This document shows, one piece after another, positions 44,750 through 56,077 of a DNA stretch of 64,000 nt. The notes beneath the pieces were generated by a model, which made no database searches, was not told the DNA's origin, and saw nothing but the letters and a program-made list of their open reading frames with translations. How positions within the stretch are numbered: position 1 is the stretch's first letter; every line of letters begins with the position of its first letter. The DNA is taken from assembly GCF_003752175.1 (NCBI RefSeq), contig NZ_RJVF01000008.1, positions 744,001 through 808,000 on the forward strand. The letters run 5' to 3'. The position numbers and the translations under genes were made by a program. This stretch comes from Comamonas sp. BIGb0124. GTDB lineage: Bacteria; Pseudomonadota; Gammaproteobacteria; Burkholderiales; Burkholderiaceae_C.

Positions 44750-46276
44750 TTACATCAGCACGATATCGTACTGCTCCTGGCTCATGGCTGTCTCGCTCTG
44801 TAGAGAAATAGGCTTACCGATGAAGTCCGACAGGCTTGCGAGATGTTGGCTTTCCTCGTCGAGGAAAAGTTCGATGACCTTGGGTGCACCGATGACACGG
44901 AACTCGCGTGGATTGAACTGGCGTGCCTCGCGCAGGATCTCGCGCAGGATGTCGTAGGTCACGCTGCGCGGTGTCTTGACATGCCCGCGCCCTTCGCAGA
45001 CCGGGCAGGTCTCGGTCAGCATGTGAGCCAGCGAATCGCGTGTCCGTTTGCGGGTCATCTCGACCAACCCCAAAGCCGAGAATCCGCCGGCCATGGTCTT
45101 CACCCGGTCGTGCGCGAGCTCCTTGCCCAGTTCGGCCAGCACCGCCGTGCGATGGTCGTCGCGCACCATGTCGATGAAGTCGATGATGATGATGCCGCCC
45201 AGGTTGCGCATGCGCAGCTGGCGCGCGATGGCATGCGCGGCTTCGAGATTGGTCTTGAAGACGGTGTCGTCGAAATTGCGTGCACCGACGTAGCCGCCGG
45301 TGTTGACGTCGACAGTGGTGAGGGCCTCGGTCTGGTCGATGATGAGGTAGCCGCCGGATTTGAGATCCACGCGCCGTCCCAGCGCACGCGCGATCTCCTC
45401 GTCCACACGATACAGATCGAAGATGGGCCTCTCGCCCTTGTAGTGCTGAAGCCTGGAAACGGCCTTGGGCGTGAACTCCTCGCCGAACACCTTGAGCAGC
45501 TCGTACTGTTCGCGCGAGTCGATGCGGATGGTCTGCGTTTCCTCGCCCGACAGGTCGCGCAGCACCCGCTGCAGCAGGCTCAGGTCCTGGTGCACCAGCG
45601 AGCCCGCAGGCCGGCTGAGCGCGGCCGCACGGATGCGCTGCCAGGCCTTGCGCAGATAGCGCATGTCCTCGCCGAGCTCTTCGTCGCTGGAATCTTCGGC
45701 GTTGGTGCGCAGGATGAAGCCGCCGGTGCTGCCCTGCCCTGCGGACTGGCCCGGTGCGACATGCTCGGCCGCCAGCGCCTGCAGGCGGCGGCGCAACTCG
45801 TCGCGCTGCGCCTGCGGGATCTTCTGCGACACGCCGATGTGGTCGTCCTGCGGCAGAAAGACCAGCAGGCGGCCGGCCAGGCTGATCTGGGTGGAAAGAC
45901 GGGCGCCCTTGGTACCGATGGGTTCCTTGATGACCTGGACCAGCAGCGACTGGCCTTCGAACACTTGCTTCTCGATCGGCAGCGAGGGCGAGGCCTGGCC
46001 GGTGTTCTGGTGATGGCGAACCAGTCCCATGTGCACGCCGTCGGGCTGGCGTTGCCAGACATCGCCCACATGCAGGAATGCCGCACGCTCGAGGCCGATG
46101 TCGATGAAGGCCGACTGCATGCCGGGCAGCACACGCACCACTTTGCCGAGGTAGATGTTGCCGACCAGTCCCCGCTCGAGCGTGCGCTCGACATGGATTT
46201 CCTGGACCGCGCCGTTTTCGACGATGGCCACGCGGGTTTCCTGGGGAGACCAGTTGATGAGGATGTCCTGCTGCAT
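44750..46276 (-). CDS. rng: Ribonuclease G
   Basis: 508 residues. An S1 domain (~38-130, G-N-I-Y-L-G-K-V-x-R-V-L-P-G-M-Q-S-A-F-I-D-I-G) is followed by an RNase H-like/DNase I-like catalytic region with metal-binding Asp in ...GGIIIIDFIDM, and the zinc link C-P-V-C-E-G-R-G. It lacks the long RNase E C-terminal tail, so it is RNase G (5' end maturation of 16S rRNA, mRNA decay). Start MQQDILINWSP matches the family. Confidence 0.96.
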   Translation of the reverse strand: MQQDILINWSPQETRVAIVENGAVQEIHVERTLERGLVGNIYLGKVVRVLPGMQSAFIDIGLERAAFLHVGDVWQRQPDGVHMGLVRHHQNTGQASPSLPIEKQVFEGQSLLVQVIKEPIGTKGARLSTQISLAGRLLVFLPQDDHIGVSQKIPQAQRDELRRRLQALAAEHVAPGQSAGQGSTGGFILRTNAEDSSDEELGEDMRYLRKAWQRIRAAALSRPAGSLVHQDLSLLQRVLRDLSGEETQTIRIDSREQYELLKVFGEEFTPKAVSRLQHYKGERPIFDLYRVDEEIARALGRRVDLKSGGYLIIDQTEALTTVDVNTGGYVGARNFDDTVFKTNLEAAHAIARQLRMRNLGGIIIIDFIDMVRDDHRTAVLAELGKELAHDRVKTMAGGFSALGLVEMTRKRTRDSLAHMLTETCPVCEGRGHVKTPRSVTYDILREILREARQFNPREFRVIGAPKVIELFLDEESQHLASLSDFIGKPISLQSETAMSQEQYDIVLM

Positions 46277-46369
46277 GCTGGGTATGGGATCGGGGAAGGT
46301 CGGGCGATCATGCCACGAGTCGGTCCCGGCGATCGGCCCGGATGGCGTCGGCCCCGCGACGCGGCAGGA

Positions 46370-46981
46370 TCAGAGGACGAACCCGATCTGCCGCAAGAGG
46401 CCCGCGGTCTCGAAGACAGGCAGGCCCATGATGCCGGTGTAGCTGCCGCTGATGTGGGCGATGTGGGCAGCGGCCCGGCCCTGGATGGCGTAGGCGCCTG
46501 CCTTGCCCATGGGCTCGCCGCTGGCCACATAGGCCTGGATCTGCGCGGGGCTCATCGCGGCAAAGGTCACGTCTGAAACCGACAACGCCTGGAGCGCAGG
46601 CGCCGCGCCGCCCGGCGCCACCGACACGGCGGTGAGCACCTGATGGCGCTGCCCCGCCATCGCGGAAAGCATGCGGACCGCGTCGTCGACGTCGGCAGGT
46701 TTGCCATGGATCGTGCCGTCCAGCGCCACGGTGGTGTCCGAGCAAAGAACCGGTGCGACGGGCAGTCCGCGCCGCGCCAGCCGCGCCACGGCGGCCTCGA
46801 GCTTGAGCCCGGTCACCCGGCGCACATAGGCTTCGGGGGGTTCTCCCGGCAGAACGGTTTCCAGCGCCTCGGCATCTTCGCTCTCGTCGGGCAGCAGCAA
46901 GCGGTGTGCGATGCCCATCTGCTCGAGCAGTTGGCGGCGGCGCGGGCTCTGGGAGGCAAGGTAGATGAATTCGGCTGGCAT
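46370..46981 (-). CDS. maf: Maf nucleoside-triphosphate pyrophosphatase
   Basis: 203 residues: the start [27 protein letters not shown] and HQVLTAVSV motifs, [28 protein letters not shown]. The 'GRAA' arrangement fits the YhdE/dTTP-UTP pyrophosphatase side of Maf proteins. It removes non-canonical nucleotides. Between rng and a glycosyltransferase gene on the same strand. Confidence 0.93.
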   Translation of the reverse strand: MPAEFIYLASQSPRRRQLLEQMGIAHRLLLPDESEDAEALETVLPGEPPEAYVRRVTGLKLEAAVARLARRGLPVAPVLCSDTTVALDGTIHGKPADVDDAVRMLSAMAGQRHQVLTAVSVAPGGAAPALQALSVSDVTFAAMSPAQIQAYVASGEPMGKAGAYAIQGRAAAHIAHISGSYTGIMGLPVFETAGLLRQIGFVL

Positions 46982-47030
46982 GGGGTCGGGAGTCGTTGGG
47001 TGAGACCCGCTACGGGTCGGCAGGCGGCGC

Positions 47031-47798
47031 TCAGGCCTCGAGGCCGAACTTGTGGCGAATCACGGTGCAGGTGCCCCACAGCACACGCGAGAGCTCGTTG
47101 CCCGCGCGGTAAGCCACCACGCTGAAGCGGCGGTACCAGGGCAGCCGGCGCTGGGCCGAGACCGAGATGGTGGACGGCAGCGTGCCCGACTCGTCCGGCA
47201 GACACAGCGCCGGCGTGACCATGCGGTACTTGATGCCGTAGCGCCAGGCCCGGTCGAACGCATGGTCGTAGGGCAAGTCCATCGGCAGCAGTTGCTCGCG
47301 ATAGATGGCGGCGGCCCGGCGGTTGATGAGATAGGCGTTGGAGCCCGAGTACTTGGTCAGCGGCACGCACAGGGCATGGCCGTCGGGCAGGCTGGACAAG
47401 GCGACCGGACGCCCCGAGTGATAACCCGAGAGCTTGGCGAGGTCCCAGCGTGTAGGCGCATCCATCAGCCCCTTCAGCACGGCGCCGGGATCGCTGGAAA
47501 ACATGGCGTCGTCCTCCAGGATCAGCGCGTAGTCGTGGCTGGAGGCCAGGAACTGGTCGAAAGCCCGGATGTGCGAGAGATAACAGCCGACTTCGGCCGG
47601 GTTGATGTCCTTGCCGTGCAGGCGGCGATAGCCCTGCACCGAGACGTCGGGATGACGGTCGAGATCGAGCGCGCGGCCGTCGACGGCGGGCACACGCACC
47701 CAGGGCATGCCGTAGCCTTCCAGCCATGTGGACATGGCCTGCAGCCGCTCGGGCGACCGGTCCATGTTGATGATGTAGGCGCAGTAGTTGTGGTGCAC
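47031..47798 (-). CDS. Family-25 glycosyltransferase (LPS-type)
   Basis: About 255 residues from a GTG at 47798 ([19 protein letters not shown]); the frame is open farther but that part overlaps rlmH. Motifs: [18 protein letters not shown], the acidic [10 protein letters not shown] (nucleotide-sugar site), then [15 protein letters not shown]. Such enzymes add galactose or similar to lipooligosaccharide on the cytoplasmic side. Inserted between maf and rlmH, which are usually adjacent. Exact start uncertain. Confidence 0.8.
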   Translation of the reverse strand: MHHNYCAYIINMDRSPERLQAMSTWLEGYGMPWVRVPAVDGRALDLDRHPDVSVQGYRRLHGKDINPAEVGCYLSHIRAFDQFLASSHDYALILEDDAMFSSDPGAVLKGLMDAPTRWDLAKLSGYHSGRPVALSSLPDGHALCVPLTKYSGSNAYLINRRAAAIYREQLLPMDLPYDHAFDRAWRYGIKYRMVTPALCLPDESGTLPSTISVSAQRRLPWYRRFSVVAYRAGNELSRVLWGTCTVIRHKFGLEA

Positions 47799-47859
47799 GA
47801 TGGTGTTCAGGGTGCTGGTGCGCGCCTCGCGCGGCGGCCGGCGCTGCGCCGGGCCGCGC

Positions 47860-48339
47860 TCACTCGCGGTGGTAGGGATGGCCGGCATTGACCGACCAGG
47901 CGCGGTAGAGCTGCTCGACCAGCAGCACACGCACCATGGCATGGGGCAGCGTCAGGTCGGAGAGCCGGATGCGCTCGTGGGCAGCCGCCTTGAAGGCCGG
48001 GTCGAGCCCGTCGGGACCGCCGATGACCAGGGCGACATCGTCCCCGCCGAGCTGCCAGTCCTTGAGCTTGCCGGCGAGTGCCACGGTCGTCAGTGGGGTC
48101 CCCCGCTCGTCGAGCACGACGATGCGAGGATGTTTGCCTGCGCCGGACTGGATCGCCGCCTCGATGCGCTCGCGCTCGGCGGCGTAAAGCGTCTCGACGG
48201 TCTTGGAGCCTCTCGGCTCGGTCTTGACGGCGCGCAGCTCGACCTTGAGTTCGGATGGAAAACGCTTGGCGTAGTCATCCCAGGCCGTCTGTGCCCAATC
48301 GGGCACCCGCTGGCCCACGGCCACGATCAGCAGTTTCAT
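47860..48339 (-). CDS. rlmH: RlmH, 23S rRNA pseudouridine-1915 N3-methyltransferase
   Basis: 159 residues, SPOUT fold. [15 protein letters not shown] start, SAM-binding ...[14 protein letters not shown] and C-terminal [30 protein letters not shown]. Acts on the ribosome. 13 bases after rsfS. Secure call. Confidence 0.96.
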   Translation of the reverse strand: MKLLIVAVGQRVPDWAQTAWDDYAKRFPSELKVELRAVKTEPRGSKTVETLYAAERERIEAAIQSGAGKHPRIVVLDERGTPLTTVALAGKLKDWQLGGDDVALVIGGPDGLDPAFKAAAHERIRLSDLTLPHAMVRVLLVEQLYRAWSVNAGHPYHRE

Positions 48340-48352
48340 GGGCCGGGCGAGA

Positions 48353-49192
48353 TCAGGAGGCCTTGGCCTTGACGGGCGCCTTGAGCGCCGGCTTCTTGGC
48401 AGGTGCTTTCAGTGCCGGCTTGGGGGCTGCGACCTTCTTGACCGGAGCCTTCAGGGCGGGCTTGGGAGCGGCTGCAACCTTCTTGGCGGGCGCCTTCTTG
48501 GCCGGTGCGGCCTTGGCTGCGGGCGTCTTGGCGGCGGCCTTCGGGGCTGCAGTCTTTGCGGCGGTTTTCTTGACCGTGCCGACCGCGGTCTTGGCTGCGG
48601 CCTTCTTGGCGACCGGGGCCTTCACCTCGGGTGCAGCCTCGGCCGCACTCTTCTTGGCGGCAGTCTTCTTGGGGGCGGCCTTGGCAGCCGTCTTGGCAGG
48701 CGCCTTGGCCGCTGTCTTCGCCGCAGTCTTGCGGGCCGGCTTGGTTTCCTCGCTGGCCGAGGCGGCCTTCACGGCTGCCTTCTTGGCCGCGGCCTTCGGT
48801 GCTGCGGCTTCCTTGGCTGCCGTGGCGGGCTTGAGGCGCACGGGCTTGTCGCCCCAGATTTCCTCGAGGCGGTAGTACTCGCGGATGGAGGGCTGCATGA
48901 TGTGTGCAACAGCGGCGCCGCAATCGACGATGATCCACTCGCCGTTGTCTTCGCCCTCGATGCGGGGCTTGCCGAAGCCGGCTTCACGCACGGCATCGCG
49001 CACGCTGGCGGCCAAGGCCTTGGTCTGGCGGTTGGACGTTCCAGAGGCCACGATGACGCGCTCGAACAACGGCGACAGGTGCTCGGTGTTGAACACCACG
49101 ATGTTCTGGGCTTTGACGTCCTCCAGGCCATCGATGATGGCGCGCTGGAGTTTCAGGACGTCTTTTTTGACTGCCGTTTCGGAAGTGGTCAT
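48353..49192 (-). CDS. rsfS: RsfS ribosome silencing factor with Ala/Lys-rich C-terminal extension
   Basis: 279 residues. Residues ~10-115 are the RsfS (DUF143) domain: [22 protein letters not shown], ...[34 protein letters not shown]. Then ~160 residues composed nearly only of Ala, Lys, Pro, Val and Thr in KKAAAK- and KAPVKK-type units, like histone H1 tails. The domain binds L14 and blocks subunit joining; the tail probably binds RNA or DNA. Most RsfS proteins are only ~105-150 residues. Confidence 0.92.
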   Translation of the reverse strand: MTTSETAVKKDVLKLQRAIIDGLEDVKAQNIVVFNTEHLSPLFERVIVASGTSNRQTKALAASVRDAVREAGFGKPRIEGEDNGEWIIVDCGAAVAHIMQPSIREYYRLEEIWGDKPVRLKPATAAKEAAAPKAAAKKAAVKAASASEETKPARKTAAKTAAKAPAKTAAKAAPKKTAAKKSAAEAAPEVKAPVAKKAAAKTAVGTVKKTAAKTAAPKAAAKTPAAKAAPAKKAPAKKVAAAPKPALKAPVKKVAAPKPALKAPAKKPALKAPVKAKAS

Positions 49193-49329
49193 GCAGAGAG
49201 TATCAGTTCAAGAATTGAGGGAACTATAGCGCGGGCCGCAGGATTCGACCATGGGGCCCGGCCTGTCCGGCTGAGCCGGGCAAAAAAAGTCAGTGAAGGA
49301 TCGGAGTCTAGGCGGGAGCCGGCGGTGCG

Positions 49330-50328
49330 TCAGATCCAATCGCGCCGCGGCAGGAAATCGGTCAGCAGCGCCGCCTCGGGGCTGCCCGGCTCGGCCTGCC
49401 AGTCGTAGGCCCAGCGTGCCTGGGGCGGCATCGACAGCAGGATGGATTCTGTACGCCCGCCCGACTGCAGGCCAAAATGCGTGCCGCGGTCCCACACCAG
49501 GTTGAACTCGACGTAGCGGCCCCGGCGGTAGAGCTGGAAATCGCGTTCGCGCGGTCCGTGAGGCTGGGCGGCACGCCGCTCGACGATGGCCTGGTAGGCC
49601 GGCATGAAGGCCTCGCCCACCGATTGCATCATGGCCAGGCTGCGGGCCTGTCCAAGTTCGCTGAAATCGTCGAAGAAGATGCCGCCGACACCCCGCTGCT
49701 CCTGGCGATGGCGCAGATAGAAATACGCGTCGCACCAGCGCTTGAAGCGTGGGTACTTGTCTTCGCCGTAGGGCGCCAGCGCCGCCGCACAGGCCTGGTG
49801 GAAAGCCACGGCATCTTCCTCGAAGCCGTAGATGGGCGTCAGGTCCATGCCCCCGCCGAACCAGCACACCGCCTCGCCCTGCGCCGGGTGAGCGGCGATC
49901 ATGCGCACGTTCATGTGCACGATGGGCACGTACGGATTGCGCGGGTGGAAGACCAGCGATACCCCCATGGCTTCGAACGGCGCACCCGCCAGTTGCGGGC
50001 GATGCTCGGTGGCCGAGGGCGGCAGTTGCGAACCTCGCACGTGCGAAAACCCGCAGCCGGCGCGCTCGAACAATTGCCCGCCCTCGAGGATGCAGGTCAG
50101 GCCCTCGCCCTGCAGGCGTTCGCCAGGGGGCTTGGACCAGGCATCCTGCACCATGCGCACGCCGGAGTCGCCCAGGCGGTCTTCGAGCGCCTGCACCTGC
50201 GCGACGATGCGCTGCTGCAGGCCGCGCAGGTAACCGGCCACGCCCGCGACATCGGCAGGCCCGGGCAGGGCCTGGGAACCGGTATCGAGGGCAGCGGGGC
50301 CGGAGGCCTTCGGATGGAGATCGGACAC
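49330..50328 (-). CDS. hemF: Coproporphyrinogen III oxidase (aerobic)
   Basis: 332 residues from a GTG at 50328 ([10 protein letters not shown]). Motifs: GGGQLF-type [107 protein letters not shown]. Converts coproporphyrinogen III to protoporphyrinogen IX with O2. A little longer at the N-terminus than E. coli HemF; no ATG in a better place. Confidence 0.94.
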   Translation of the reverse strand: MSDLHPKASGPAALDTGSQALPGPADVAGVAGYLRGLQQRIVAQVQALEDRLGDSGVRMVQDAWSKPPGERLQGEGLTCILEGGQLFERAGCGFSHVRGSQLPPSATEHRPQLAGAPFEAMGVSLVFHPRNPYVPIVHMNVRMIAAHPAQGEAVCWFGGGMDLTPIYGFEEDAVAFHQACAAALAPYGEDKYPRFKRWCDAYFYLRHRQEQRGVGGIFFDDFSELGQARSLAMMQSVGEAFMPAYQAIVERRAAQPHGPRERDFQLYRRGRYVEFNLVWDRGTHFGLQSGGRTESILLSMPPQARWAYDWQAEPGSPEAALLTDFLPRRDWI

Positions 50329-50375
50329 GCGTTTCAGGGCTTCGGAGGCCAGGGGATTCGTTTCGGCAAAACGGC

Positions 50376-51656
50376 TCAATGGTGCGGCTTGATGGCGCGC
50401 CAGCCGATGTCGCGGCGGAACTGCATGCCGTCGAAGCCGATGGTCGAGGCCGCTTCGTAGGCACGGTGCTGGGCCTGCTTGATGGACTCGCCCAAGGCCG
50501 TCACGCAAAGCACGCGGCCGCCGCTGGTCAGGAGCTGGCCGTCCTTGAGCGTGGTGCCGGCATGGAAGACGACCACATCGTCCTGCGGTGCGACCGGCAG
50601 GCCGTGAACGACGTCGCCCTTGCGCGGACTGTCGGGATAGCCCTGGCTGGCCAGGATCACGGTCAGCGCGGCACGCCTGTCCCATTCGAGCTCGACATCG
50701 GGGCCGAGTGCGCCCTTGGCCGCGTGCTGCAGCAGGGGCAGCAGATCGGATTTCAGGCGCAGCATGATGACCTGGGTTTCCGGGTCGCCCATGCGGGCGT
50801 TGAACTCGACCACGCGCGGCTCGCCGGCGGCGTCGATCATCAGGCCCACGTACAGGAATCCGGCGTAGGGCCGGCCTTCGCTGGCCATGCCGGCCAGCGT
50901 GGGGCGCACGACACGGCTGAGCACCTTGGCGCGCACGTCGGGCGAGACGATGGGCGCGGGAGCATAAGAGCCCATGCCGCCCGTATTCGGGCCGTTGTCG
51001 CCGTCGAGCAGACGCTTGTGATCCTGCGCGGTGGACAGGGTGACGAAGTCCTTGCCGTCGCTCACGACAAAGAAGCTGGCTTCCTCGCCCTGCATGAATT
51101 CTTCGATGACGACACGCGAGCCGGCGGCGCCGAAGCGGTCGCCCTCGAGCATGCTGTCGACGGCGGCGTGGGCTTCCTCGAGCGTCATGGCGACCACCAC
51201 GCCCTTGCCGGCGGCCAGGCCGTCGGCCTTGATCACGATCGGCGCACCCTGCGCATCGATGTACGCATGGGCTTCCTGGGCATCCGAGAAGGTCGCGTAG
51301 GCTGCCGTCGGGATCTTGTGGCGCTGCATGAAGCCCTTGGCGAAGTCCTTGGACCACTCCAGCTCGGCCGCTTCCTTGGTGGGACCGAAGATGGGCAGGC
51401 CACGGCTCTTGAAGACGTTGACCACGCCGCCGGCCAGGGCCGCATCCGGTCCGACCACGGTGAGCGTCACGCCTTCGCGCTGTGCGAAGTCGGCCAGTTC
51501 GTTGAAATCGGTCAGGGGCAGGTTTTCCAGATTGGCGTCGAGCTCGGTGCCGCCATTGCCCGGGGCGACCCAGACATGCTTGACGCCGGGCGACTGCGCC
51601 AGCTTCCAGGCCAACGCGTGTTCGCGTCCACCACTTCCGATCACTAAAACTTTCAT
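50376..51656 (-). CDS. purD: Phosphoribosylamine--glycine ligase
   Basis: 426 residues from [19 protein letters not shown] (frame is open seven codons earlier). ATP-grasp signature ...[15 protein letters not shown], ...[22 protein letters not shown]. Purine biosynthesis step 2: joins 5-phosphoribosylamine and glycine with ATP. Typical length. Precedes hemF with a 47-base gap. Confidence 0.96.
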   Translation of the reverse strand: MKVLVIGSGGREHALAWKLAQSPGVKHVWVAPGNGGTELDANLENLPLTDFNELADFAQREGVTLTVVGPDAALAGGVVNVFKSRGLPIFGPTKEAAELEWSKDFAKGFMQRHKIPTAAYATFSDAQEAHAYIDAQGAPIVIKADGLAAGKGVVVAMTLEEAHAAVDSMLEGDRFGAAGSRVVIEEFMQGEEASFFVVSDGKDFVTLSTAQDHKRLLDGDNGPNTGGMGSYAPAPIVSPDVRAKVLSRVVRPTLAGMASEGRPYAGFLYVGLMIDAAGEPRVVEFNARMGDPETQVIMLRLKSDLLPLLQHAAKGALGPDVELEWDRRAALTVILASQGYPDSPRKGDVVHGLPVAPQDDVVVFHAGTTLKDGQLLTSGGRVLCVTALGESIKQAQHRAYEAASTIGFDGMQFRRDIGWRAIKPHH

Positions 51657-51765
51657 GCGATTACTCTTGGTTTGCATCCGGGGACCTCTCCCCCGGCATG
51701 CTGGGACAGCCTGCGCACGGCGGACTGTCGGGGCATCGATCCATCAAGGAACGGGGGCCGATTGG

Positions 51766-52494
51766 TTACTGGGTATCGAGCTCGGCGTTGTGGAAGACGT
51801 CCTGCGTATCGTCCAGGTCTTCCAGCGCGTCGAGCAATTTCTGCATTTTCTCGGCATCCTCGCCCGTCAGGGTGATGCTGTTGTCGGCACGCATCGTGAC
51901 TTCGGCGACTTCGGCCTTGAAACCGGCCGCTTCGAGGGCGTTCTTGAGCGCTTCGAAGTCGACCGCGGCGCTCAGCACTTCGATGGAGCCGTCCTCGCCG
52001 GTGATGACGTCTTCCGCACCGGCTTCGAGGGCGGCTTCCATGAGCGCTTCCTCGTCCGAGCCGGGCGCAAAGAAGAATTGTCCCACGTGTTTGAACTGGA
52101 AGGACACGGAGCCTTCCGTTCCCAGGTTGCCGCCGTGCTTGGAGAAGGCATGGCGCACCTCGGCCACCGTGCGCACACGGTTGTCGGTCATGGTGTCGAC
52201 AATGACGGCCGCGCCGCCGATGCCGTAGCCTTCGTAGCGGATTTCCTCGTAGGTCACGCCTTCGAGATTGCCGGTGGCCTTGTCGACGTTGCGCTTGATG
52301 TTGTCCGCCGGCATGTTGGCGGCCTTGGCCTTGTCGATGGCCAGGCGCAGGCGCGGATTGGCCGTGATGTCGCCGCCGCCGGTGCGGGCGGCCACCATGA
52401 TTTCACGGATCAGGCGGGTCCAGATCTTGCCGCGTTTCTCGTCCTGGCGGCCCTTGCGATGCTGAATGTTGGCCCATTTACTGTGTCCAGCCAT
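51766..52494 (-). CDS. yebC: YebC/TACO1 family protein
   Basis: 242 residues, [32 protein letters not shown]..., acidic middle with [36 protein letters not shown]. YebC proteins help ribosomes with proline stretches and were earlier annotated as transcription regulators. Secure family call. First gene of the yebC-purD-hemF side. Confidence 0.96.
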   Translation of the reverse strand: MAGHSKWANIQHRKGRQDEKRGKIWTRLIREIMVAARTGGGDITANPRLRLAIDKAKAANMPADNIKRNVDKATGNLEGVTYEEIRYEGYGIGGAAVIVDTMTDNRVRTVAEVRHAFSKHGGNLGTEGSVSFQFKHVGQFFFAPGSDEEALMEAALEAGAEDVITGEDGSIEVLSAAVDFEALKNALEAAGFKAEVAEVTMRADNSITLTGEDAEKMQKLLDALEDLDDTQDVFHNAELDTQ

Positions 52495-52592
52495 GGGGAA
52501 TCCTTCGTTACTGATTTAATCTAGGGGCCGAATTTTACTTGTCCGGGCGCATGACCCGGTCGAGCCGCTCAACTAAACCTTGCGAGCACCCC

Positions 52593-54104
52593 ATGGCCAC
52601 ACCGTTCCTGATCGCTAGAAACGCGAATTTCGAGTGCCTGATGCTGCCTGCCCTGGCCAACCGGCACGGCTTGATCACCGGCGCCACGGGCACCGGCAAG
52701 ACCGTGACGCTGCAGACGCTGGCCGAGGGCTTTTCCCGGCTGGGCGTGCCGGTGTTCATGGCCGACGTGAAGGGCGACCTCTCGGGCTTGAGCCAGGCCG
52801 GGACGATCGGCGCCAAGCTGGCGGCGACGCTGGCCGAGCGCGGCATCGAACCGCCCGAGCCGACGGCCTGCCCGACGACCTTCTGGGACGTCTACGGCAC
52901 ACAGGGGCATCCGGTGCGGGCCACGATCTCCGACCTCGGGCCGCTGCTGCTCGGTCGCATGCTCGGGCTCAACGAGACACAGGCCGGCGTGCTCAACCTG
53001 GTCTTCAAGATCGCCGACGACAACGGCCTGCTGCTGCTCGACCTGAAGGATCTGCGGTCCATGCTGCAGCACGTGGGCGACAACGCCAAGCAGTACACGA
53101 CCACCTACGGCAACATCAGCGCGGCCAGCGTCGGCGCGATTCAGCGCGGCCTGCTTCAGTTGGAAACACAGGGCGGTGCACAGTTCTTCGGCGAACCGAT
53201 GCTCGACATCGACGATCTGATGCAGACCGACGGCAACGGCCTGGGCATGGTCAACATCCTGGCGGCCAGCCAGTTGATGAATGCCCCACGCCTGTACGCG
53301 ACGTTTCTGCTGTGGCTGCTCTCCGAGCTGTTCGAGACCCTGCCCGAGATCGGGGACCCGGACAAGCCGCGCCTGGTGTTTTTCTTCGACGAAGCGCATC
53401 TGCTGTTCAACGACGCGCCCAAGGCCCTGCTCGAACGCATCGAACTGGTGGTACGGCTGGTGCGCTCCAAGGGCGTGGGGGTGTATTTCGTGACCCAGAA
53501 CCCCATGGACATCCCCGACAGCGTGCTCGCGCAGTTGGGCAACCGTGTGCAGCATGCGCTGCGCGCCTTCACGCCACGCGACCAGAAAGCCGTGAAAGCC
53601 ACGGCGCAGACCATGCGGCCGCAGCCCGGCCTGGACATCGAGGCGGCGATCACCGAGCTGGCCGTCGGCGAAGCCCTGGTCAGCCTGCTCGACGAAAAAG
53701 GCCGTCCGGGCATCACGCAGCGGGCCTTCGTGGTCCCGCCGGGCAGCCTGATCGGCCCCGTCACGCCGGCCCAGCGCCAGGCGGCGATCGCGCAATCGAT
53801 CGTGGCGGGCGTCTACGAAAAAGCCGTGGACCGTGAATCCGCCTACGAGATCCTGCTGCAGCGGAACCAGGCCACCACACACGGTACCGGCCAGCAACCG
53901 GACGGCGCGGCATCGCCCGATGCGCGCCCGCAGGCCGACAGCGCCCTCAACGACTTCTTGTTCGGCAGCACCGGACCGCGTGGCGGCCGCCGCGACGGCC
54001 TGGTCCAGTCGGTGGTGAAATCGACCGCTCGCACCATGGGCACCACGCTGGGCCGGCAGATTCTGCGCGGGGTGCTGGGCAGCCTGCTCGGGGGCAAACG
54101 CTGA
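52593..54104 (+). CDS. HerA-like ATPase (DUF853)
   Basis: 503 residues from [19 protein letters not shown]. Walker A GATGTGKT at ~27-34, Walker [11 protein letters not shown], a sensor [14 protein letters not shown] and the DUF853 C-terminal ...[23 protein letters not shown]. Resembles E. coli YjgR. A DNA-pumping type ATPase of uncertain role; not coupled to a nuclease gene. Divergent from yebC. Confidence 0.9.
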   Translation: MATPFLIARNANFECLMLPALANRHGLITGATGTGKTVTLQTLAEGFSRLGVPVFMADVKGDLSGLSQAGTIGAKLAATLAERGIEPPEPTACPTTFWDVYGTQGHPVRATISDLGPLLLGRMLGLNETQAGVLNLVFKIADDNGLLLLDLKDLRSMLQHVGDNAKQYTTTYGNISAASVGAIQRGLLQLETQGGAQFFGEPMLDIDDLMQTDGNGLGMVNILAASQLMNAPRLYATFLLWLLSELFETLPEIGDPDKPRLVFFFDEAHLLFNDAPKALLERIELVVRLVRSKGVGVYFVTQNPMDIPDSVLAQLGNRVQHALRAFTPRDQKAVKATAQTMRPQPGLDIEAAITELAVGEALVSLLDEKGRPGITQRAFVVPPGSLIGPVTPAQRQAAIAQSIVAGVYEKAVDRESAYEILLQRNQATTHGTGQQPDGAASPDARPQADSALNDFLFGSTGPRGGRRDGLVQSVVKSTARTMGTTLGRQILRGVLGSLLGGKR

Positions 54105-54190
54105 GCGGTGGGCCGATAGAATCACGCAAGCCTGTCCCGCCCTCCGGCGGCGATCCGGAAAGCCCTGCCCCCTCCCGCCCATTGCCTTCA

Positions 54191-55183
54191 GTGAGTTCCA
54201 CACCTCTCCCCCCTCTCGTCTGCCTGGCCGGCCCCACCGCTTCGGGCAAGACCGCAGCGGCCCTGGCCCTGGCCGCCGCCCTGCAGGCACGCGGCCATGC
54301 ACTGGAGCTGATCAGCGTGGATTCGGCCCTGGTCTACCAGGGCATGGATATCGGCACCGCCAAGCCCAGCGCCGCCGAGCGTGCGGCGGTGATCCACCAC
54401 CTCATCGACATCCGCGACCCGTTGCAGGCCTACAGCGCCGCCGAGTTCGTGGCCGATACCCAGGCGCTGGCGCAGACCATCCGCGGGCGCGGTGCCGTGC
54501 CCTTGCTGGTGGGCGGCACCATGCTGTACTTCAAGGCCCTTTTCGACGGCATCGACGACATGCCGGCAGCCGATGCGGCCGTGCGCGCCCAGCTCGATGC
54601 ACGCGCCCGGATGCAGGGCTGGCCTGCGCTGCACGCCGAGCTGGCCCGGGTCGACCCGGTCACGGCGGCACGCCTGGCGCCGCAGGACAGCCAGCGCATC
54701 CAGCGGGCGCTCGAGGTCTGGACTGTTTCCGGCCGGCCTCTGTCGTCTTTTCACGGCCGCGCGGCCGCCCCTGCCGATGCCCGGCAGGCGCCTGCGCATC
54801 GCCTGTTCTCGCTGGAGCCGGATGACAGGGCGTGGCTGCACGCCCGCATTGCCCAGCGTTTCGATGCGATGCTTGCAGACGGCCTGGTCGCCGAGGTCGA
54901 GGGGCTGCGCGCCCGTGGCGACCTCGATCCCGACCTGCCCAGCATGCGTTGCGTGGGCTACCGGCAGGCCTGGGAGATGCTGGATGGTGTCTACCCGCCC
55001 GCCGAACTGCGCGAGCGCGGTGTCGCGGCCACTCGGCAACTGGCCAAACGCCAGATCACCTGGCTGCGCAGCATGCCGCAGCGCCAGATCGTCGCCTGCG
55101 ATGCCCCCAATGCCTTGCAGACGGCTTGCACGGCCATCCTGCCGGTGCTGCTGGCCCAGGCCGACGGAAAGCCGGCCGCATGA
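54191..55183 (+). CDS. miaA: tRNA dimethylallyltransferase MiaA
   Basis: About 330 residues from a GTG at 54191 ([21 protein letters not shown]); a TTG nine bases earlier is possible. P-loop [35 protein letters not shown], and [23 protein letters not shown]. Adds dimethylallyl to A37 of UNN-reading tRNAs. The stop overlaps the ABC ATPase start (ATGA). Confidence 0.95.
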   Translation: MSSTPLPPLVCLAGPTASGKTAAALALAAALQARGHALELISVDSALVYQGMDIGTAKPSAAERAAVIHHLIDIRDPLQAYSAAEFVADTQALAQTIRGRGAVPLLVGGTMLYFKALFDGIDDMPAADAAVRAQLDARARMQGWPALHAELARVDPVTAARLAPQDSQRIQRALEVWTVSGRPLSSFHGRAAAPADARQAPAHRLFSLEPDDRAWLHARIAQRFDAMLADGLVAEVEGLRARGDLDPDLPSMRCVGYRQAWEMLDGVYPPAELRERGVAATRQLAKRQITWLRSMPQRQIVACDAPNALQTACTAILPVLLAQADGKPAA

Positions 55184-55860
55184 AAGCAGCCGCAACGCTG
55201 CCGCCCGCGCTGTCCGTGCAGGGCCTGGGCAAGGCATACGGCGAGCGCGCGGTGTTCCACGATCTGTCGTTCACACTCGAATCCGGTGAGGTCATGGCGA
55301 TTCTCGGACCGTCGGGTTCGGGCAAATCCACGCTGCTCAACTGCGTGGCGGGCCTCGACAGTTGGGATGCCGGCCGCGTCCTGCTGGCAGGAAACGATCT
55401 GGGCGAGCTCTCGGACGATGGCCGTGCCCTGCTGCGGCGGCGTACGCTGGGTTTCGTGTTCCAGGCCTTCCACATCCTGCCGCACCTGAACGTGGCGCAG
55501 AACGTGGCCCTGCCCCTGCTGCTGCTGGGCCATGGCCCCGACCCCGCCCGACCGGGCTGGACGGGCGACAGCCGGGTCCTGGCGATGCTCGGTGCACTGG
55601 GCCTGGACGGCTTGGAGGCCCGCATGCCCTCGCAGCTCTCGGGCGGACAGTTGCAACGCGTGGCGATCGCCCGCGCGCTCATCCACCGCCCGCCGCTGCT
55701 GCTGGCCGACGAGCCCACCGGCAATCTCGACACCCGCACGGCGACCCGCACCATGGATCTGCTGCTCGAACAAGCCGCCCGGCACGGCAGCGCCGTGCTG
55801 CTGGTCACCCATGCCGAAAGCCTGGCCGAGCGTGCCACGCGCGTGCTGCGCATGGATTGA
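55180..55860 (+). CDS. ABC transporter ATP-binding protein (LolD/MacB type)
   Basis: 226 residues: Walker [10 protein letters not shown]-loop [18 protein letters not shown], signature LSGGQLQR, Walker B LLLADEP, H-loop LLVTHAE. Class matches ATPases that pair with FtsX-type permeases; the likely partner is at 57670. Translation is coupled to miaA. Confidence 0.92.
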   Translation: MKAAATLPPALSVQGLGKAYGERAVFHDLSFTLESGEVMAILGPSGSGKSTLLNCVAGLDSWDAGRVLLAGNDLGELSDDGRALLRRRTLGFVFQAFHILPHLNVAQNVALPLLLLGHGPDPARPGWTGDSRVLAMLGALGLDGLEARMPSQLSGGQLQRVAIARALIHRPPLLLADEPTGNLDTRTATRTMDLLLEQAARHGSAVLLVTHAESLAERATRVLRMD

Positions 55861-56077
55861 TCCGCCTGCAGCACCCAAGTGGACGACCCGGGCTGGCAGA
55901 CCTTGTCCATCTGTTTGCACAGCGAACCCCAGACTTGATAGGATGCGCGGGTGCTGGCTGCTCCTGAAATAGCGGCAGCACCTGGCGCCCGAAACGATAC
56001 CTTGCCGCCGAGCGACGGACGCGGTCACGGCCGATCCGTCACGGCACCTCTTTAGCCGCCGTTCCCGAGGAATACCG

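Noticed and set aside
49250-49300. GCCCGGC/GCCGGGC hairpin between hemF and rsfS as a terminator
   Set aside because: The T-run lies before the stem on the minus strand, so it cannot be an intrinsic terminator for hemF.
52569-54302. Minus-strand open frame opposite the HerA-like ATPase
   Set aside because: Antisense to a gene with clear Walker motifs; product resembles no protein.
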